Source of the DNA: RBG-16-66-20 sp049651845
GTDB taxonomy: Bacteria; Pseudomonadota; Gammaproteobacteria; Burkholderiales; SG8-39
Direction of reading: 5' to 3'
DNA: 64,000 nucleotides
NCBI GenBank assembly: GCA_049651845.1
Contig: JBASCW010000023.1
Span: 1-64,000 of the forward strand
Notes under the pieces: generated by a model
Databases searched by the model: none
Seen by the model: the letters and a program-made list of their open reading frames with translations, nothing else
Told to the model about the DNA's origin: nothing
In this document: piece by piece, positions 33,401 through 41,872 of the stretch
How the letters are laid out: the number at the start of each line of letters is the position of its first letter
How positions within the stretch are numbered: the stretch's first letter is position 1
Translations under genes and position numbers: made by a program

Positions 33401-33663
33401 ACCCGCACGGCGATTCGGTACCCGCGAAGCTAGAGCTGATCCGCTCGACCGAAGAAGAGAAGCAATCCCAGCTGAAGCGGCTGCGTGCGTTCCAGCGGAG
33501 GAATTCCTCTGTTTCGAAACCCATGCTGCAGCGCCTGCAGCAGGCGGTGATCGACAACGGGAACGTGTTCGCCGTGCTCATGGACGCGGTGCGCGTCTGC
33601 TCCCTGGGGCAGATCACGCACGCGCTCTTCGAAGTCGGAGGGCAGTACCGCCGCAACATGTAA
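30424..33663 (+). CDS. icmF: Fused isobutyryl-CoA mutase (B12 domain-GTPase-mutase)
   Basis: 1079 aa. Residues 18 to about 145 are the cobalamin-binding domain (D28-x-H30 in [16 protein letters not shown]). A MeaB/ArgK-like G-protein chaperone follows (P-loop GTGGAGKSS near 206, then [15 protein letters not shown]). The C-terminal half is the mutase TIM barrel ([57 protein letters not shown]). IcmF interconverts isobutyryl- and n-butyryl-CoA, and in some bacteria isovaleryl- and pivalyl-CoA. Domain order and length match IcmF rather than methylmalonyl-CoA mutase. The LiuR-like box upstream links it to branched-chain acid catabolism. Confidence 0.93.
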   Translation: MTDLSESKSLVYKAKHKIRLVTAASLFDGHDASINIMRRILQASGAEVIHLGHNRSVDDVVTAALDEDTQGIAVSSYQGGHLEYFKYVVDQLRARGGGSIQVFGGGGGVIVAEEIAELQAFGVARIYSPEDGQRMGLQGMINDMLARCDFDPARHAPKDLKGLLGGDRRALAQIITALELGVCSSNVKKALLEQAEAERMPVLGVTGTGGAGKSSLTDELVRRLRIDQGDRLKIAVISVDPTRRKTGGALLGDRIRMNAIHGPKVYMRSLATRGSGAEVAACLPEVIAACRAARFDLVIVETSGIGQGDAAIVPLVDASLYVMTPEFGAASQLEKIDMLDFADLVAINKFDRKGAEDALRDVRKQVQRNRQAFTTAPEAMPVYGTIASRFNDDGVTALYHGIAAKLATKGLRLEPGALPKPASPVSSNVNVVVPPKRARYLAEIAEALRAYHEHALAQSRLARDRQSLQAARRLSGLAELDALIAQADARLDAHSKKLLEMWPDTVKAYAGDEYVVKIRDREVRTKLTTKSLSGTKVRKVVLPKFEDAGEILRWQLRENVPGSFPYTAGVFAFKRENEDPTRMFAGEGDPFRTNKRFHLLSKDMPAKRLSTAFDSVTLYGFDPDERPDIYGKVGNSGVSIATLDDMKVLYSGFDLCAANNSVSMTINGPAPTILAMFFNTAIDQQVDKFVADNGRQPTDDELEKIRCWTLATVRGTVQADILKEDQGQNTCIFSTEFSLKVMGDIQDYFIRNQVRNFYSVSISGYHIAEAGANPISQLAFTLANGFTFVEAYLARGMRIDDFAPNLSFFFSYGMDPEYSVIGRVARRIWAVAMKNRYGASERSQKLKFHSQTSGRSLHAQEIAFNDIRTTLQALISSYDNTNSLHTNAYDEAITTPTEESVRRAMAIQLIINKEWGLAKNENPNQGSFVIEELTDLVEEAVLKEFEAISARGGVLGAMETGYQRGKIQEESMHYEHLKHSGEYPIVGVNTFRNPHGDSVPAKLELIRSTEEEKQSQLKRLRAFQRRNSSVSKPMLQRLQQAVIDNGNVFAVLMDAVRVCSLGQITHALFEVGGQYRRNM

Positions 33664-33762
33664 GCCGCGCCCTTCCACGGGGTGCTGCAGCGCGCGGACG
33701 CTTGATCCAGGTCAAGACGGGCGCGCGACGTCGGGCTAGGGTGTCCGCTAGGGAAACTCCCG

Positions 33763-34356
33763 ATGAAGGCCGAACGCGGAATCGCATCGAACGTCCGGGA
33801 CATCATGCAGATGTCCCCGATCGTCGCGCTTGCGATTGCGCTGTGCGCCTTGGGGCCCGGGATCGCGCGAGGCGCAGAGGACACGACGCCGAAGGCCGTC
33901 GAGCGCGAGGTCATTCCGGGAGCTGAGAAGCTGACGGCGGAGCAACGCGAAACCTATCGCCGCCGTATGGCTGCCGCCGCGACGGCGCAGGAGAAGGCGA
34001 AGATCCGCGCCGAATACGCGACCGCCGCGGAAAAGCCCGTTCCCGTGCTGGTCGGCGATCCTGCGAGAGGCGCCAAAGTCCACACCGCTTGCTTCTCCTG
34101 CCACGGTGTCGAGCGCTATGTCGCGCCGGTCACTTACCTCGCGGCGACGTTCATCGATTCGGTGCTGCGTGCGAGCGGGCTGTCCGACCTGCCGCCGGCC
34201 GAGCCGAAAAGCTTCAAGGGTCGGGCGAAATCGATCGACGAACTGCGCGCGGGCGTGGTGCGTCGCAACGATCTCCTCAATCCGAAGCTGACGCCGCAGG
34301 AGATCGAGGACGTGGTTGCGTACCTGAACGCGACCTACTACAAGTTTCCGCAGTAA
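33763..34356 (+). CDS. c-type cytochrome, monoheme
   Basis: 197 aa as read. A start at M17 (MSPIVALAIALCALG) would place the signal peptide at the N-terminus and is plausible. The heme motif is C110-x-x-C113-H114 (ACFSCHGV). The C-terminal LTPQEIEDVVAYLN helix is typical of class I cytochromes, and a Met-containing distal region is not obvious. A long charged linker (about residues 45-92) precedes the heme domain. A periplasmic electron carrier; the partner is unknown. Confidence 0.8.
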   Translation: MKAERGIASNVRDIMQMSPIVALAIALCALGPGIARGAEDTTPKAVEREVIPGAEKLTAEQRETYRRRMAAAATAQEKAKIRAEYATAAEKPVPVLVGDPARGAKVHTACFSCHGVERYVAPVTYLAATFIDSVLRASGLSDLPPAEPKSFKGRAKSIDELRAGVVRRNDLLNPKLTPQEIEDVVAYLNATYYKFPQ

Positions 34357-34441
34357 TCGGACGGCGTTAGCGTTCCGACGGTTCGCCGCAGGCTCTCGGG
34401 TGCATACTAGCAGCCCTTTTCACGAGCGTTCGGGATACTTC

Positions 34442-34600
34442 ATGAAAGCCATGCGTTGGGTGTTCTTCTTTCTCGCGGCCTGCGCAGGCTGCTTCGCCGA
34501 CGGCAGCGTCAGGCGCGACATCTCGAAAGTGGCGCGCGTCTTCGTCGCCATCTTCAGCGTGCTGTTCGTGGTCGCCGAGGCGATGGAGCTGCTGAGCTAG
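34442..34600 (+). CDS. Small membrane protein of unknown function
   Basis: 52 aa from ATG 34442. Two hydrophobic segments (MRWVFFFLAACAGCFA and VARVFVAIFSVLFVVAEAMELL) flank a short charged loop (GSVRRDISK). A longer start at 34400 adds a non-hydrophobic leader and is less convincing. Its layout resembles DUF1328-like small inner-membrane proteins, but I cannot assign it with confidence. Confidence 0.5.
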   Translation: MKAMRWVFFFLAACAGCFADGSVRRDISKVARVFVAIFSVLFVVAEAMELLS

Positions 34601-34757
34601 CCGGTTCACGGCGGTGCCGCTGGCGAGCACCGCCTTGCCCCACCTTGCCCCGGGGGTCTACCTGGAGATTCCGGGCGCGATGCCCTGCATCTGCTCGGTT
34701 CCCTGTCCCATCTGTTGCTTTGCATTATAAAATCTGGCCGTCCCTGAGGAGGGTGTG

Positions 34758-36716
34758 ATGGCGGAAAGTCTTGCCGGACTGGATACGTTTCCGAAGCTGC
34801 TGATGCATCACGCGCGCGCGCGCGCGCAACGGCCGGCGATTCGCGAGAAGGACCTCGGCATCTGGCAGACCTGGAGCTGGCACCGCTTCGCCGAGGAAGT
34901 GCGCGCGCTCGCCTGCGGCCTCGCCGCGCACGGGTTCAAGCGGGGCGACCATCTCGCGCTCGTGGGAGCCAACCGGCCGCGCATCTACGCGGCCATGTGC
35001 GCGGCCCAGTGCCTGGGCGGCATCCCGGTGCCCCTCTATCAGGACGCAGTGGCGGCCGAGATGGCCTTCCCGATTCAGAACGCCGGCATTACGCATGCGC
35101 TGGCCGAAGACCAGGAGCAGGTCGACAAGTTGCTGGAGATCCTGCCGCAATGCCCGGCGCTGGAGCGCGTCTACTACGACGAGCCGCGCGGCCTGCGCAA
35201 CTACGCGCAGCCGCAGCTCATGAGCTGCGACAAGCTGACCGAGATCGGCCTCGAATCCTTTCGCCGCGATCCTGCGTACCTCGAGGCCGAGATCGCCAAG
35301 GGAGCTGCGACGGACACGGCGGCGATGTTCTTCACCTCCGGTACTACCGGCAACCCGAAAGGCGTCGTACTCACGCATGCTGCGCTGATCGACCGGGCAC
35401 GCGCCGCTGCGGAAATGGAAGGTTTGCGCGACACCGATGTGGTGCTCGCGTACCTGCCGCCGGCCTGGATCGGCCAGAACATCTTCTCCTATGCGCAACC
35501 CTTCGTGACCGGCTACTGCATCTGCTGCCCGGAGTCCGCGGAGACCGTGATGACCGATCTACGGGAGATCGGTCCGACCTACTATTTCGCGCCGCCGGCG
35601 GTGCTCGAAGGCCTGCTGACGCGCGTCTCGATCCGCATGGAGGATGCGAGCGCGGCAAAGCGCGCGATTTACCGCTACTTCATGGATGTCGCGCGCCGGG
35701 TAGGCGGTGCGATCCTCGACGGCAAGCAGGTGGGAGCGTTCGACCGGCTGTTGTACCGGTTGGGCGACTTCCTGATCTACGGTCCCCTGCGTAACGTGCT
35801 CGGCATGAGCCGGGTGCGCGTCGCGTACACTGCCGGAGAAGCGATCGGTCCCGACCTGTTCGTTTTCTACCGTTCCCTCGGCATCAACCTGAAGCAGCTC
35901 TACGGTTCGACCGAAACCAGTGTTTTCGTGTGTATCCAGCCCAACGGCCAGGTCAAGTCGGACACCGTAGGCCCGGCGGTCGCGGGCGTCGAACTCAAGT
36001 TCACGCCCCAGCGCGAGCTGCTGATCCGCTCGCCCGGGCTGTTCAAGGAGTATTACCGGAACGCGGAGGCCACCGCCCAGGCGAAGGACGCGGAGGGCTG
36101 GTACCACACCGGCGACGCGGGCTATTTCGACGCGGACGGCCACGTCAAGATCATCGACCGGGTCAAGGATGTGGGCGCTCTATCCGACGGCACGCTGTTC
36201 GCACCCAAGTACCTCGAGAACAAGCTCAAGTTCTTCCCCTACATCAAGGAGGCGGTGGCGTTCGGCAACGCGCGCGATCGCGTGTGCGTGTTCATCAACT
36301 TCGACATGGAGGCGGTGGGCAACTGGGCCGAACGGCGCAATCTGCCCTACGCGGGCTACGTCGACCTGGCTTCGCGCGACGAGGTCTATGCGCTGATCGG
36401 CGAGTGCATCGAGAAGGTGAACCTCGACCTGTCGCAAGACCGCGAACTCGCCAACTCCCAGATTCATCGCTTCCTGATCCTGCACAAGGAGCTGGACGCC
36501 GATGACGGCGAACTGACCCGCTCGCGCAAGGTCCGGCGCGGCCACATCGGTGAGAAGTACGGCACGCTGGTGGGCGCGCTCTACGGCGGCAAACAGCGGG
36601 TACACGTCGAGGCCCAGGTGCGCTATGAGGATGGCCGCACGGGTACCATCTCCGCGGACGTGAAGATCCGCGACCTGAAGACCTTCCCCGCCGCCGCGGC
36701 AAGGAAGGCCGCCTGA
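34758..36716 (+). CDS. AMP-dependent acyl-CoA synthetase (long-chain type)
   Basis: 652 aa from ATG 34758, with GAGGAGG 5 nt upstream. P-loop FTSGTTGNPKGVV is near residue 195. The later LYGSTETSVFV and GWYHTGDAGYFDADG motifs and a C-terminal lysine region (LTRSRKVRRG) are the usual ANL-enzyme landmarks. It makes acyl-CoA from a carboxylic acid and ATP. It is fused by overlap (TGATG) to a Liv-type ABC importer. The likely job is trapping an imported aromatic or fatty acid; the substrate cannot be read. Confidence 0.9.
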   Translation: MAESLAGLDTFPKLLMHHARARAQRPAIREKDLGIWQTWSWHRFAEEVRALACGLAAHGFKRGDHLALVGANRPRIYAAMCAAQCLGGIPVPLYQDAVAAEMAFPIQNAGITHALAEDQEQVDKLLEILPQCPALERVYYDEPRGLRNYAQPQLMSCDKLTEIGLESFRRDPAYLEAEIAKGAATDTAAMFFTSGTTGNPKGVVLTHAALIDRARAAAEMEGLRDTDVVLAYLPPAWIGQNIFSYAQPFVTGYCICCPESAETVMTDLREIGPTYYFAPPAVLEGLLTRVSIRMEDASAAKRAIYRYFMDVARRVGGAILDGKQVGAFDRLLYRLGDFLIYGPLRNVLGMSRVRVAYTAGEAIGPDLFVFYRSLGINLKQLYGSTETSVFVCIQPNGQVKSDTVGPAVAGVELKFTPQRELLIRSPGLFKEYYRNAEATAQAKDAEGWYHTGDAGYFDADGHVKIIDRVKDVGALSDGTLFAPKYLENKLKFFPYIKEAVAFGNARDRVCVFINFDMEAVGNWAERRNLPYAGYVDLASRDEVYALIGECIEKVNLDLSQDRELANSQIHRFLILHKELDADDGELTRSRKVRRGHIGEKYGTLVGALYGGKQRVHVEAQVRYEDGRTGTISADVKIRDLKTFPAAAARKAA

Positions 36717-37507
36717 TGGCGGAAAAGGGCCGCAAAGTTGGTGAGGTAGTCCTCGAGGTTGAGGGCGTGTCGCTGTCCTTCGGCGGCGTGCGGGCGCTCA
36801 GCGAGGTCTCGTTCGACGTGCGCGAGCACGAGGTGCGCGCGATCATCGGTCCCAACGGCGCCGGCAAGAGCTCGATGCTCAACGTCATCAACGGCGTCTA
36901 TCACCCGCAGAAGGGGACGATTCGCTACCTGGGGCGCGAATTCCACGACATGGATCCGCACGCGGTTGCCCTGAGCGGGATCGCGCGCACGTTTCAGAGC
37001 CTCGCCCTTTTCAAGGGCATGTCGGTGCTGGACAACATCATGTCGGGGCGCAATCTGAAGATGCACTCCAACATCCTGTTGCAGGCGCTGCGCGTCGGCC
37101 CAGCGCTGCGCGAGGAGATCGAGCACCGCGCGGTGGTCGAGCAGATCATTGATTTCCTCGAGATCCAGGCCTACCGCAAGACGCCGGTAGGCCGCCTTCC
37201 TTACGGCCTGCAGAAGCGGGTGGATCTGGCGCGCGCACTGGCGATGGAGCCCCGCATCCTGCTGCTGGACGAGCCCATGGCCGGCATGAACATGGAGGAG
37301 AAGCAGGACATGTGCCGCTTCATCCTCGACGTGAACGACCAGTTCGGCACCACCATCGTGCTGATCGAGCACGACATGAGTGTGGTGATGGACATCTCGG
37401 ACCGCGTGGTGGTGCTCGACTACGGCAAGAAGATCGGCGACGGCTCGCCGGATGACGTGCGCGCCAACCAGGCCGTGATCGACGCCTACCTCGGCGTGAG
37501 TCACTAA
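36716..37507 (+). CDS. livG: Liv-type ABC transporter ATP-binding protein (LivG-like)
   Basis: 263 aa. Walker A GPNGAGKSS is near residue 46. The signature is atypical (GRLPYGLQKRVDLARAL), as in LivG-like ATPases, with Walker B ILLLDEPMAGMN and His in LIEHDMSVVMD. LivG-type sequence FQSLALFKGMSV is present. It pairs with the LivF-like ATPase at 41069. The start overlaps the synthetase stop. Confidence 0.9.
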   Translation: MAEKGRKVGEVVLEVEGVSLSFGGVRALSEVSFDVREHEVRAIIGPNGAGKSSMLNVINGVYHPQKGTIRYLGREFHDMDPHAVALSGIARTFQSLALFKGMSVLDNIMSGRNLKMHSNILLQALRVGPALREEIEHRAVVEQIIDFLEIQAYRKTPVGRLPYGLQKRVDLARALAMEPRILLLDEPMAGMNMEEKQDMCRFILDVNDQFGTTIVLIEHDMSVVMDISDRVVVLDYGKKIGDGSPDDVRANQAVIDAYLGVSH

Positions 37508-37511
37508 GTCC

Positions 37512-38513
37512 ATGAAAAAACACTGGCCCGTCCTGACCCTTGGCCTGGCGCTGCTCGCCGGCCTGGTGGCGCCTTTTGCCGACAAGTCCACGGCACCGGG
37601 TTTCTACGTCGAAGTGCTGCTCGGGGGGCTGATGGCGGGTGTGCTGTATTCGCTCGTCGCGCTCGGCTTTGCGCTCATCTTCAAGGCCTCCGGCGTGTTC
37701 AATTTCGCGCAAGGGGCGATGGTACTGTTCGCCGCGCTTGCGGTCGCGCGCCTGGCCGAGCAGATGCCGCTCTGGGTGGCGATTCTGGCGGCGACGGCGA
37801 TCATGGTGTTGCTCGCGTGGCTGATCGAGCGGCTGGTGCTGCGCCCGCTCGTCAACCAGGAGGGCGTGGCGCTGCTGATGGCGACGCTGGGGGTCACCTA
37901 CTTCCTCGACGGCTTCGGCCAGACGGTCTGGGGCAGCGACATTTACAAGATCAATCTGGGCATCGCCAAGGAGCCGGTGATGATCCTGGACAAGGTGTTC
38001 CAGGGCGGGATTCTCGTCAACAAGGAGGATTTCGTCGCCGCGCTCGTTGCTGCGGCGCTGGTGGGCGGTCTGGTGCTGTTTTTCCAGAAGACCTCGACCG
38101 GCCGGGCGCTGCGTGCCGTCGCGGACGATCACCAGGCGGCGCAGTCCATCGGCATACCCCTGAACCGGATCTGGTGGATCGTCTGGGCGGTGGCGGGATT
38201 CGTCGCGCTGGTCGCGGGTGTGATCTGGGGATCGCAGCTGGGGGTGCAGTTTTCGCTCTCCCAGGTTGCGCTCAAGGCGCTGCCGGTGGTGATCCTGGGC
38301 GGCTTTACCTCGATTGCCGGCGCGATCGTCGGCGGGTTGATCATCGGCGTCGGAGAGAAGATGGCCGAGGTGTTTCTCGGCCCGATACTGGTCAAGGCCT
38401 TTGACCTTGCCGGCGGCGGCATCGAGAACTGGTTCGCCTATGTGCTCGCGCTGCTGTTCCTGCTGGTGAGGCCCGAGGGCCTTTTCGGCGAAAAGCACAT
38501 CGACAGGGTCTGA
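37512..38513 (+). CDS. livH: Branched-chain-type ABC permease (LivH-like)
   Basis: 333 aa, 8 or so hydrophobic helices. The landmark GVLYSLVALGFALIFKASGVFNFAQGAMV is the LivH family core, and LKALPVVILGGFTSIAGAIVGGLIIGVGE is the cytoplasmic loop that meets the ATPase. It lies 4 bp after livG and 2 bp before livM. Confidence 0.92.
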   Translation: MKKHWPVLTLGLALLAGLVAPFADKSTAPGFYVEVLLGGLMAGVLYSLVALGFALIFKASGVFNFAQGAMVLFAALAVARLAEQMPLWVAILAATAIMVLLAWLIERLVLRPLVNQEGVALLMATLGVTYFLDGFGQTVWGSDIYKINLGIAKEPVMILDKVFQGGILVNKEDFVAALVAAALVGGLVLFFQKTSTGRALRAVADDHQAAQSIGIPLNRIWWIVWAVAGFVALVAGVIWGSQLGVQFSLSQVALKALPVVILGGFTSIAGAIVGGLIIGVGEKMAEVFLGPILVKAFDLAGGGIENWFAYVLALLFLLVRPEGLFGEKHIDRV

Positions 38514-38515
38514 CC

Positions 38516-39580
38516 ATGCTCTACCGCGAAAACGGCCAGTTCAAGTCCACCTATGCCTCGGATCAGCAGATGCTGCCGATCGCGCAGGACCGGCTGTTCA
38601 TGTTCGGCCTGCTCGCGTTCGCGTTCCTCGTGGTGCCCTTCGTCGTTTCGGACTACGTGTTCCTGTCGCTGCTGATCCCCTTCCTCATCCTCGCGCTGGC
38701 GGCGATCGGCCTCAACATCCTCGTGGGCTACTGCGGCCAGATCTCGATCGGCCACGCATCCTTCATGGCGGTCGGCGCCTACGCGGCGTACAACCTGGTC
38801 CTGCGCGTCCCGCAGCTGAACTTCCTCGTGGTGCTGGTGTTGGCGGGCCTGGTCGCCGCGGCGCTCGGCATGATCTTCGGTGTGCCGAGCCTGCGAATCA
38901 AGGGCCTGTACCTCGCGGTTGCCACATTGGCGGCGCAGTTCTTCACCGACTGGATGTTCGCGCGCGTCAAGTGGTTCACGAACTACTCGTCTTCGGGCTC
39001 GGTGTCCACCGCGGCGATCGAGATGTTCGGCTGGAAGATCGACGCGCCGGTCGAGAAGTACCTGTTCCTGCTCGCGGTGTTGATCTTCTTCACGCTGGTG
39101 GCGAAGAACCTGGTGCGCGGGCGCATCGGCCGCGAGTGGATGGCGATGCGCGACATGGACGTCGCCGCCGAGGTCATCGGCATCCGGCCGGTCTACGCCA
39201 AGCTCACGGCGTTCGGCGTGAGCGCGTTCTATTGCGGGGTGGCGGGCGCGCTCTGGGGCTTCGTCTACCTCGGCGCCTGGGAGCCGCTCGCCTTCAGCCT
39301 CACGCTGTCCCTGAACCTGCTGTTCATGATCATCATCGGCGGCATGGGCTCGCTGCTGGGCTGCTTCTTTGGCGCCGCGTTCATCGTGGTCCTGCCGATC
39401 CTGCTGGACCAGGTCCCGCTCTGGCTGGGGGTGCCGATTTCGACGGCCATGGCCTCCCATCTGGCGCTCATGATCTTCGGTGCGCTGATCGTGTTTTTCC
39501 TGATCGTGGAGCCGCACGGCCTCGCCCGGCTCTGGGCCATCGGCAAGGAGAAGCTGAGGTTGTGGCCTTTCCCCCATTGA
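38516..39580 (+). CDS. livM: Branched-chain-type ABC permease (LivM-like)
   Basis: 354 aa, polytopic. The LivM core NILVGYCGQISIGHASFMAVGAYAAY, the REWMAMRDMDVAAEVIGI coupling region and a later IIGGMGSLLGCFFGA loop are present. It forms the heteromeric channel with the LivH-like protein. The C-terminus is basic. Confidence 0.92.
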   Translation: MLYRENGQFKSTYASDQQMLPIAQDRLFMFGLLAFAFLVVPFVVSDYVFLSLLIPFLILALAAIGLNILVGYCGQISIGHASFMAVGAYAAYNLVLRVPQLNFLVVLVLAGLVAAALGMIFGVPSLRIKGLYLAVATLAAQFFTDWMFARVKWFTNYSSSGSVSTAAIEMFGWKIDAPVEKYLFLLAVLIFFTLVAKNLVRGRIGREWMAMRDMDVAAEVIGIRPVYAKLTAFGVSAFYCGVAGALWGFVYLGAWEPLAFSLTLSLNLLFMIIIGGMGSLLGCFFGAAFIVVLPILLDQVPLWLGVPISTAMASHLALMIFGALIVFFLIVEPHGLARLWAIGKEKLRLWPFPH

Positions 39581-39624
39581 CGGGGTTATCATCTTGTTCG
39601 CTACACATACTGGAGGGGGTTGAA

Positions 39625-40995
39625 ATGAAAACGAAATTTGCAGCATTGGCGATTTCGGCGGCCGTGGCGGCGATCGGCAGCACCGCGGCGTTCGCGCAGG
39701 CCAAGAAGGCGGAGGTGAAGAAGATGGAGGCTCCGTCCAAAGGCGGGGAGCAGTTCTTTCCAGTGCTCTCGTACCGGACCGGCGCCTACGCGCCGAACGG
39801 CATCCCGTTCGCCAACGGCTATGTCGACTACCTGAAGCTGGTCAATGCGCGCGACGGCGGCATCAACGGCGTCAAGATCACGTTCGAGGAATGCGAGACC
39901 GGCTACGCGACCGACAAGGGCGTGGAATGCTACGAGCGCCTGAAAGGCAAGGGCCCGACCGGCGCGGCGGTGTTGCACACGCTCTCGACGGGGATCACCT
40001 ATGCGGTCACGGACAAGACCTTCACCGACAAGATTCCGATCATCACCGCGGGCTACGGCCGTGCCGATTCGGTGGACGGGACGGTGTTTGGCTATAACTT
40101 CCCGCTTGGCGGCACCTACTGGGACGCGGCGGACATGCTGGTCCAGTACATCGGCAAGAAGGAAGGCGGTCTGGACAAGCTCAAGGGCAAGAAAATCGCG
40201 CTCGTCTACCACGACTCGCCCTACGGCAAGGAGCCGATCGCGTTGCTCGAGGAGCGCAAGAAGATGCACGGCTACGACCTGCTGCTGCTACCCGTGACCC
40301 ACCCGGGCGTGGAGCAGAAGGCCACCTGGCTGCAGATCCGGCAGCAGCGCCCGGACTACGTGTTCCTCTGGGGCTGGGGCGTGATGAACTCGACCTCGAT
40401 CAAGGAAGCGGTCGCCACCGGCTACCCGCGCGAGAAGATGTACGGCGTGTGGTGGTCTGGAGCGGAACCCGATGTTACGCCGGCCGGCGAGGGCGCGAAG
40501 GGATACAACTCGCTGGTGTTTCTCGCGCCCGCTGGCATGGGCGCCGTGCACAAGGACATCGTCAAGTTCGTGCATGAAAAGGGGCAGGCGACCGGCAACA
40601 AGGAAGGCTTCGGCGAAGTGCTCTACAACCGCGGCCTGACGGCAGCGCTTCTGTCGGTGGAAGGCGTGCGCAAGGCACAGGTCAAGTACGGCAAGAAGCC
40701 TCTCAAGGGCGAGGAAGTGCGCTGGGGCCTGGAGAACCTGCATATCGACGACGCGGCGATCAAGAAGCTCGGCTTCGACGGCTTCATGACGCCGGTGAGC
40801 ACGAGCTGCGTCAACCACTCCGGAGAGGCACAGGCGACGATGCACACCTGGAACGGCAAGCAATGGGTGATCGAGAAGGGCACGCTGCTCAAGGCGGACT
40901 CGACGATCATCAAGCCGATGATCCGCGCCTCGGCCGAGAAGTATGCGGCCGAGAAGAAGGTCACCAGGCGCGACTGCGCCAAGGAAGCGGGCTGA
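39625..40995 (+). CDS. ABC transporter substrate-binding protein (Leu/Ile/Val-type)
   Basis: 456 aa from ATG 39625 with a strong GGAGGGGG. The frame is open upstream but that part is livM read out of frame. The signal peptide ends near AAFAQA. The periplasmic-binding type-1 domain begins QFFPVLSYRTGAYAPNG and includes KIALVYHDSPYGKEP and DYVFLWGWGVMNST. This receptor group is large (about 410-450 aa) and is found with acyl-CoA ligases, suggesting an organic acid ligand rather than an amino acid. Confidence 0.88.
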   Translation: MKTKFAALAISAAVAAIGSTAAFAQAKKAEVKKMEAPSKGGEQFFPVLSYRTGAYAPNGIPFANGYVDYLKLVNARDGGINGVKITFEECETGYATDKGVECYERLKGKGPTGAAVLHTLSTGITYAVTDKTFTDKIPIITAGYGRADSVDGTVFGYNFPLGGTYWDAADMLVQYIGKKEGGLDKLKGKKIALVYHDSPYGKEPIALLEERKKMHGYDLLLLPVTHPGVEQKATWLQIRQQRPDYVFLWGWGVMNSTSIKEAVATGYPREKMYGVWWSGAEPDVTPAGEGAKGYNSLVFLAPAGMGAVHKDIVKFVHEKGQATGNKEGFGEVLYNRGLTAALLSVEGVRKAQVKYGKKPLKGEEVRWGLENLHIDDAAIKKLGFDGFMTPVSTSCVNHSGEAQATMHTWNGKQWVIEKGTLLKADSTIIKPMIRASAEKYAAEKKVTRRDCAKEAG

Positions 40996-41023
40996 TCTTC
41001 GAAGGATAGACAGGCAGGGCAAG

Positions 41024-41055
41024 ACGGCGCCGGGCGCACCCGGCGCCGTTTTCTT
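41024..41055 (+). terminator. Intra-operon terminator after the binding-protein gene
   Basis: ACGGCGCCGGG (41024-41034) pairs perfectly with CCCGGCGCCGT (41039-41049) around CGCA, followed by TTTCTT. It sits between the receptor gene and the livF-like gene. It probably attenuates downstream expression or stabilises the receptor mRNA end. Confidence 0.75.
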
Positions 41056-41068
41056 GTAGAGGAGCCGC

Positions 41069-41872
41069 ATGTCGGATGCCCCGGTGATGCTGTCGGTGAA
41101 CGGCATCGAAGTGATCTACAACCACGTGATCCTCGTGCTCAAGGGCGTCTCGCTCACGGTGCGCGAGGGCGGCATCGTCGCGCTGCTCGGCGCCAATGGC
41201 GCCGGCAAGACCACCACGCTGCGCGCGGTCTCCAACCTGCTCAAGGCCGAGCGCGGCGAGGTCACCAAGGGCTACATCGAGTACATGGGTGAGCGCATCG
41301 AGCGGCTGACGCCCGCGGACCTGGTCAAGCGCGGCGTGGTGCAGGTGATGGAGGGGCGCCACTGCTTCGCGCACCTCACCGTCGAAGACAACCTGCTCAC
41401 GGGCGCCTACACGCGCAGCGGCGCCGAGACGCGCGAGGGCCTGGAGCGCGTCTACACGTACTTCCCGCGCCTCAAAGAACGGCGCAGCTCGCAATCGGGC
41501 TACACCTCAGGCGGCGAGCAGCAAATGACGGCGATCGGCCGCGCGCTCATGGCGCGGCCGAAGATGATCCTGCTCGACGAGCCCTCGATGGGCCTCGCGC
41601 CGCAGTTGGTCGAGGAGATCTTCGAGATCGTCAAGGAGCTGAACGCCAGGGAGCGCGTGAGCTTCCTGCTCGCCGAGCAGAACACCAACATCGCGCTCAG
41701 GTACGCGGGCTACGGCTACATCCTCGAGAACGGCCGCGTGGTCATGGACGGCGAGGGCGCCGAGCTCGCGCAGAACGAGGACGTCAAGGAGTTCTACCTC
41801 GGCTTCTCCTCCGGCGGGCGCAAGAGCTTCCGCGACGTGAAGTCCTACCGACGCCGCAAGCGCTGGCTTTGA
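41069..41872 (+). CDS. livF: Liv-type ABC transporter ATP-binding protein (LivF-like)
   Basis: 267 aa. Walker A GANGAGKTT is near residue 44. The signature region is SGYTSGGEQQMTAIGRALM, Walker B is MILLDEPSMGLAPQLV, and the switch region reads LAEQNTNIALRYA, with Gln-Asn as in LivF. It completes the importer with LivGHM. The TGA overlaps the TTG start of the next gene. Confidence 0.9.
   Translation: MSDAPVMLSVNGIEVIYNHVILVLKGVSLTVREGGIVALLGANGAGKTTTLRAVSNLLKAERGEVTKGYIEYMGERIERLTPADLVKRGVVQVMEGRHCFAHLTVEDNLLTGAYTRSGAETREGLERVYTYFPRLKERRSSQSGYTSGGEQQMTAIGRALMARPKMILLDEPSMGLAPQLVEEIFEIVKELNARERVSFLLAEQNTNIALRYAGYGYILENGRVVMDGEGAELAQNEDVKEFYLGFSSGGRKSFRDVKSYRRRKRWL

Noticed and set aside
34715..34731. 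Promoter in front of the acyl-CoA synthetase (TTGCTT and TATAAA)
   Set aside because: The AT-rich TATAAA at 34726 could be a -10, but no -35 at correct spacing and no sigma-54 GG-N10-GC pair fits, so it was not listed.
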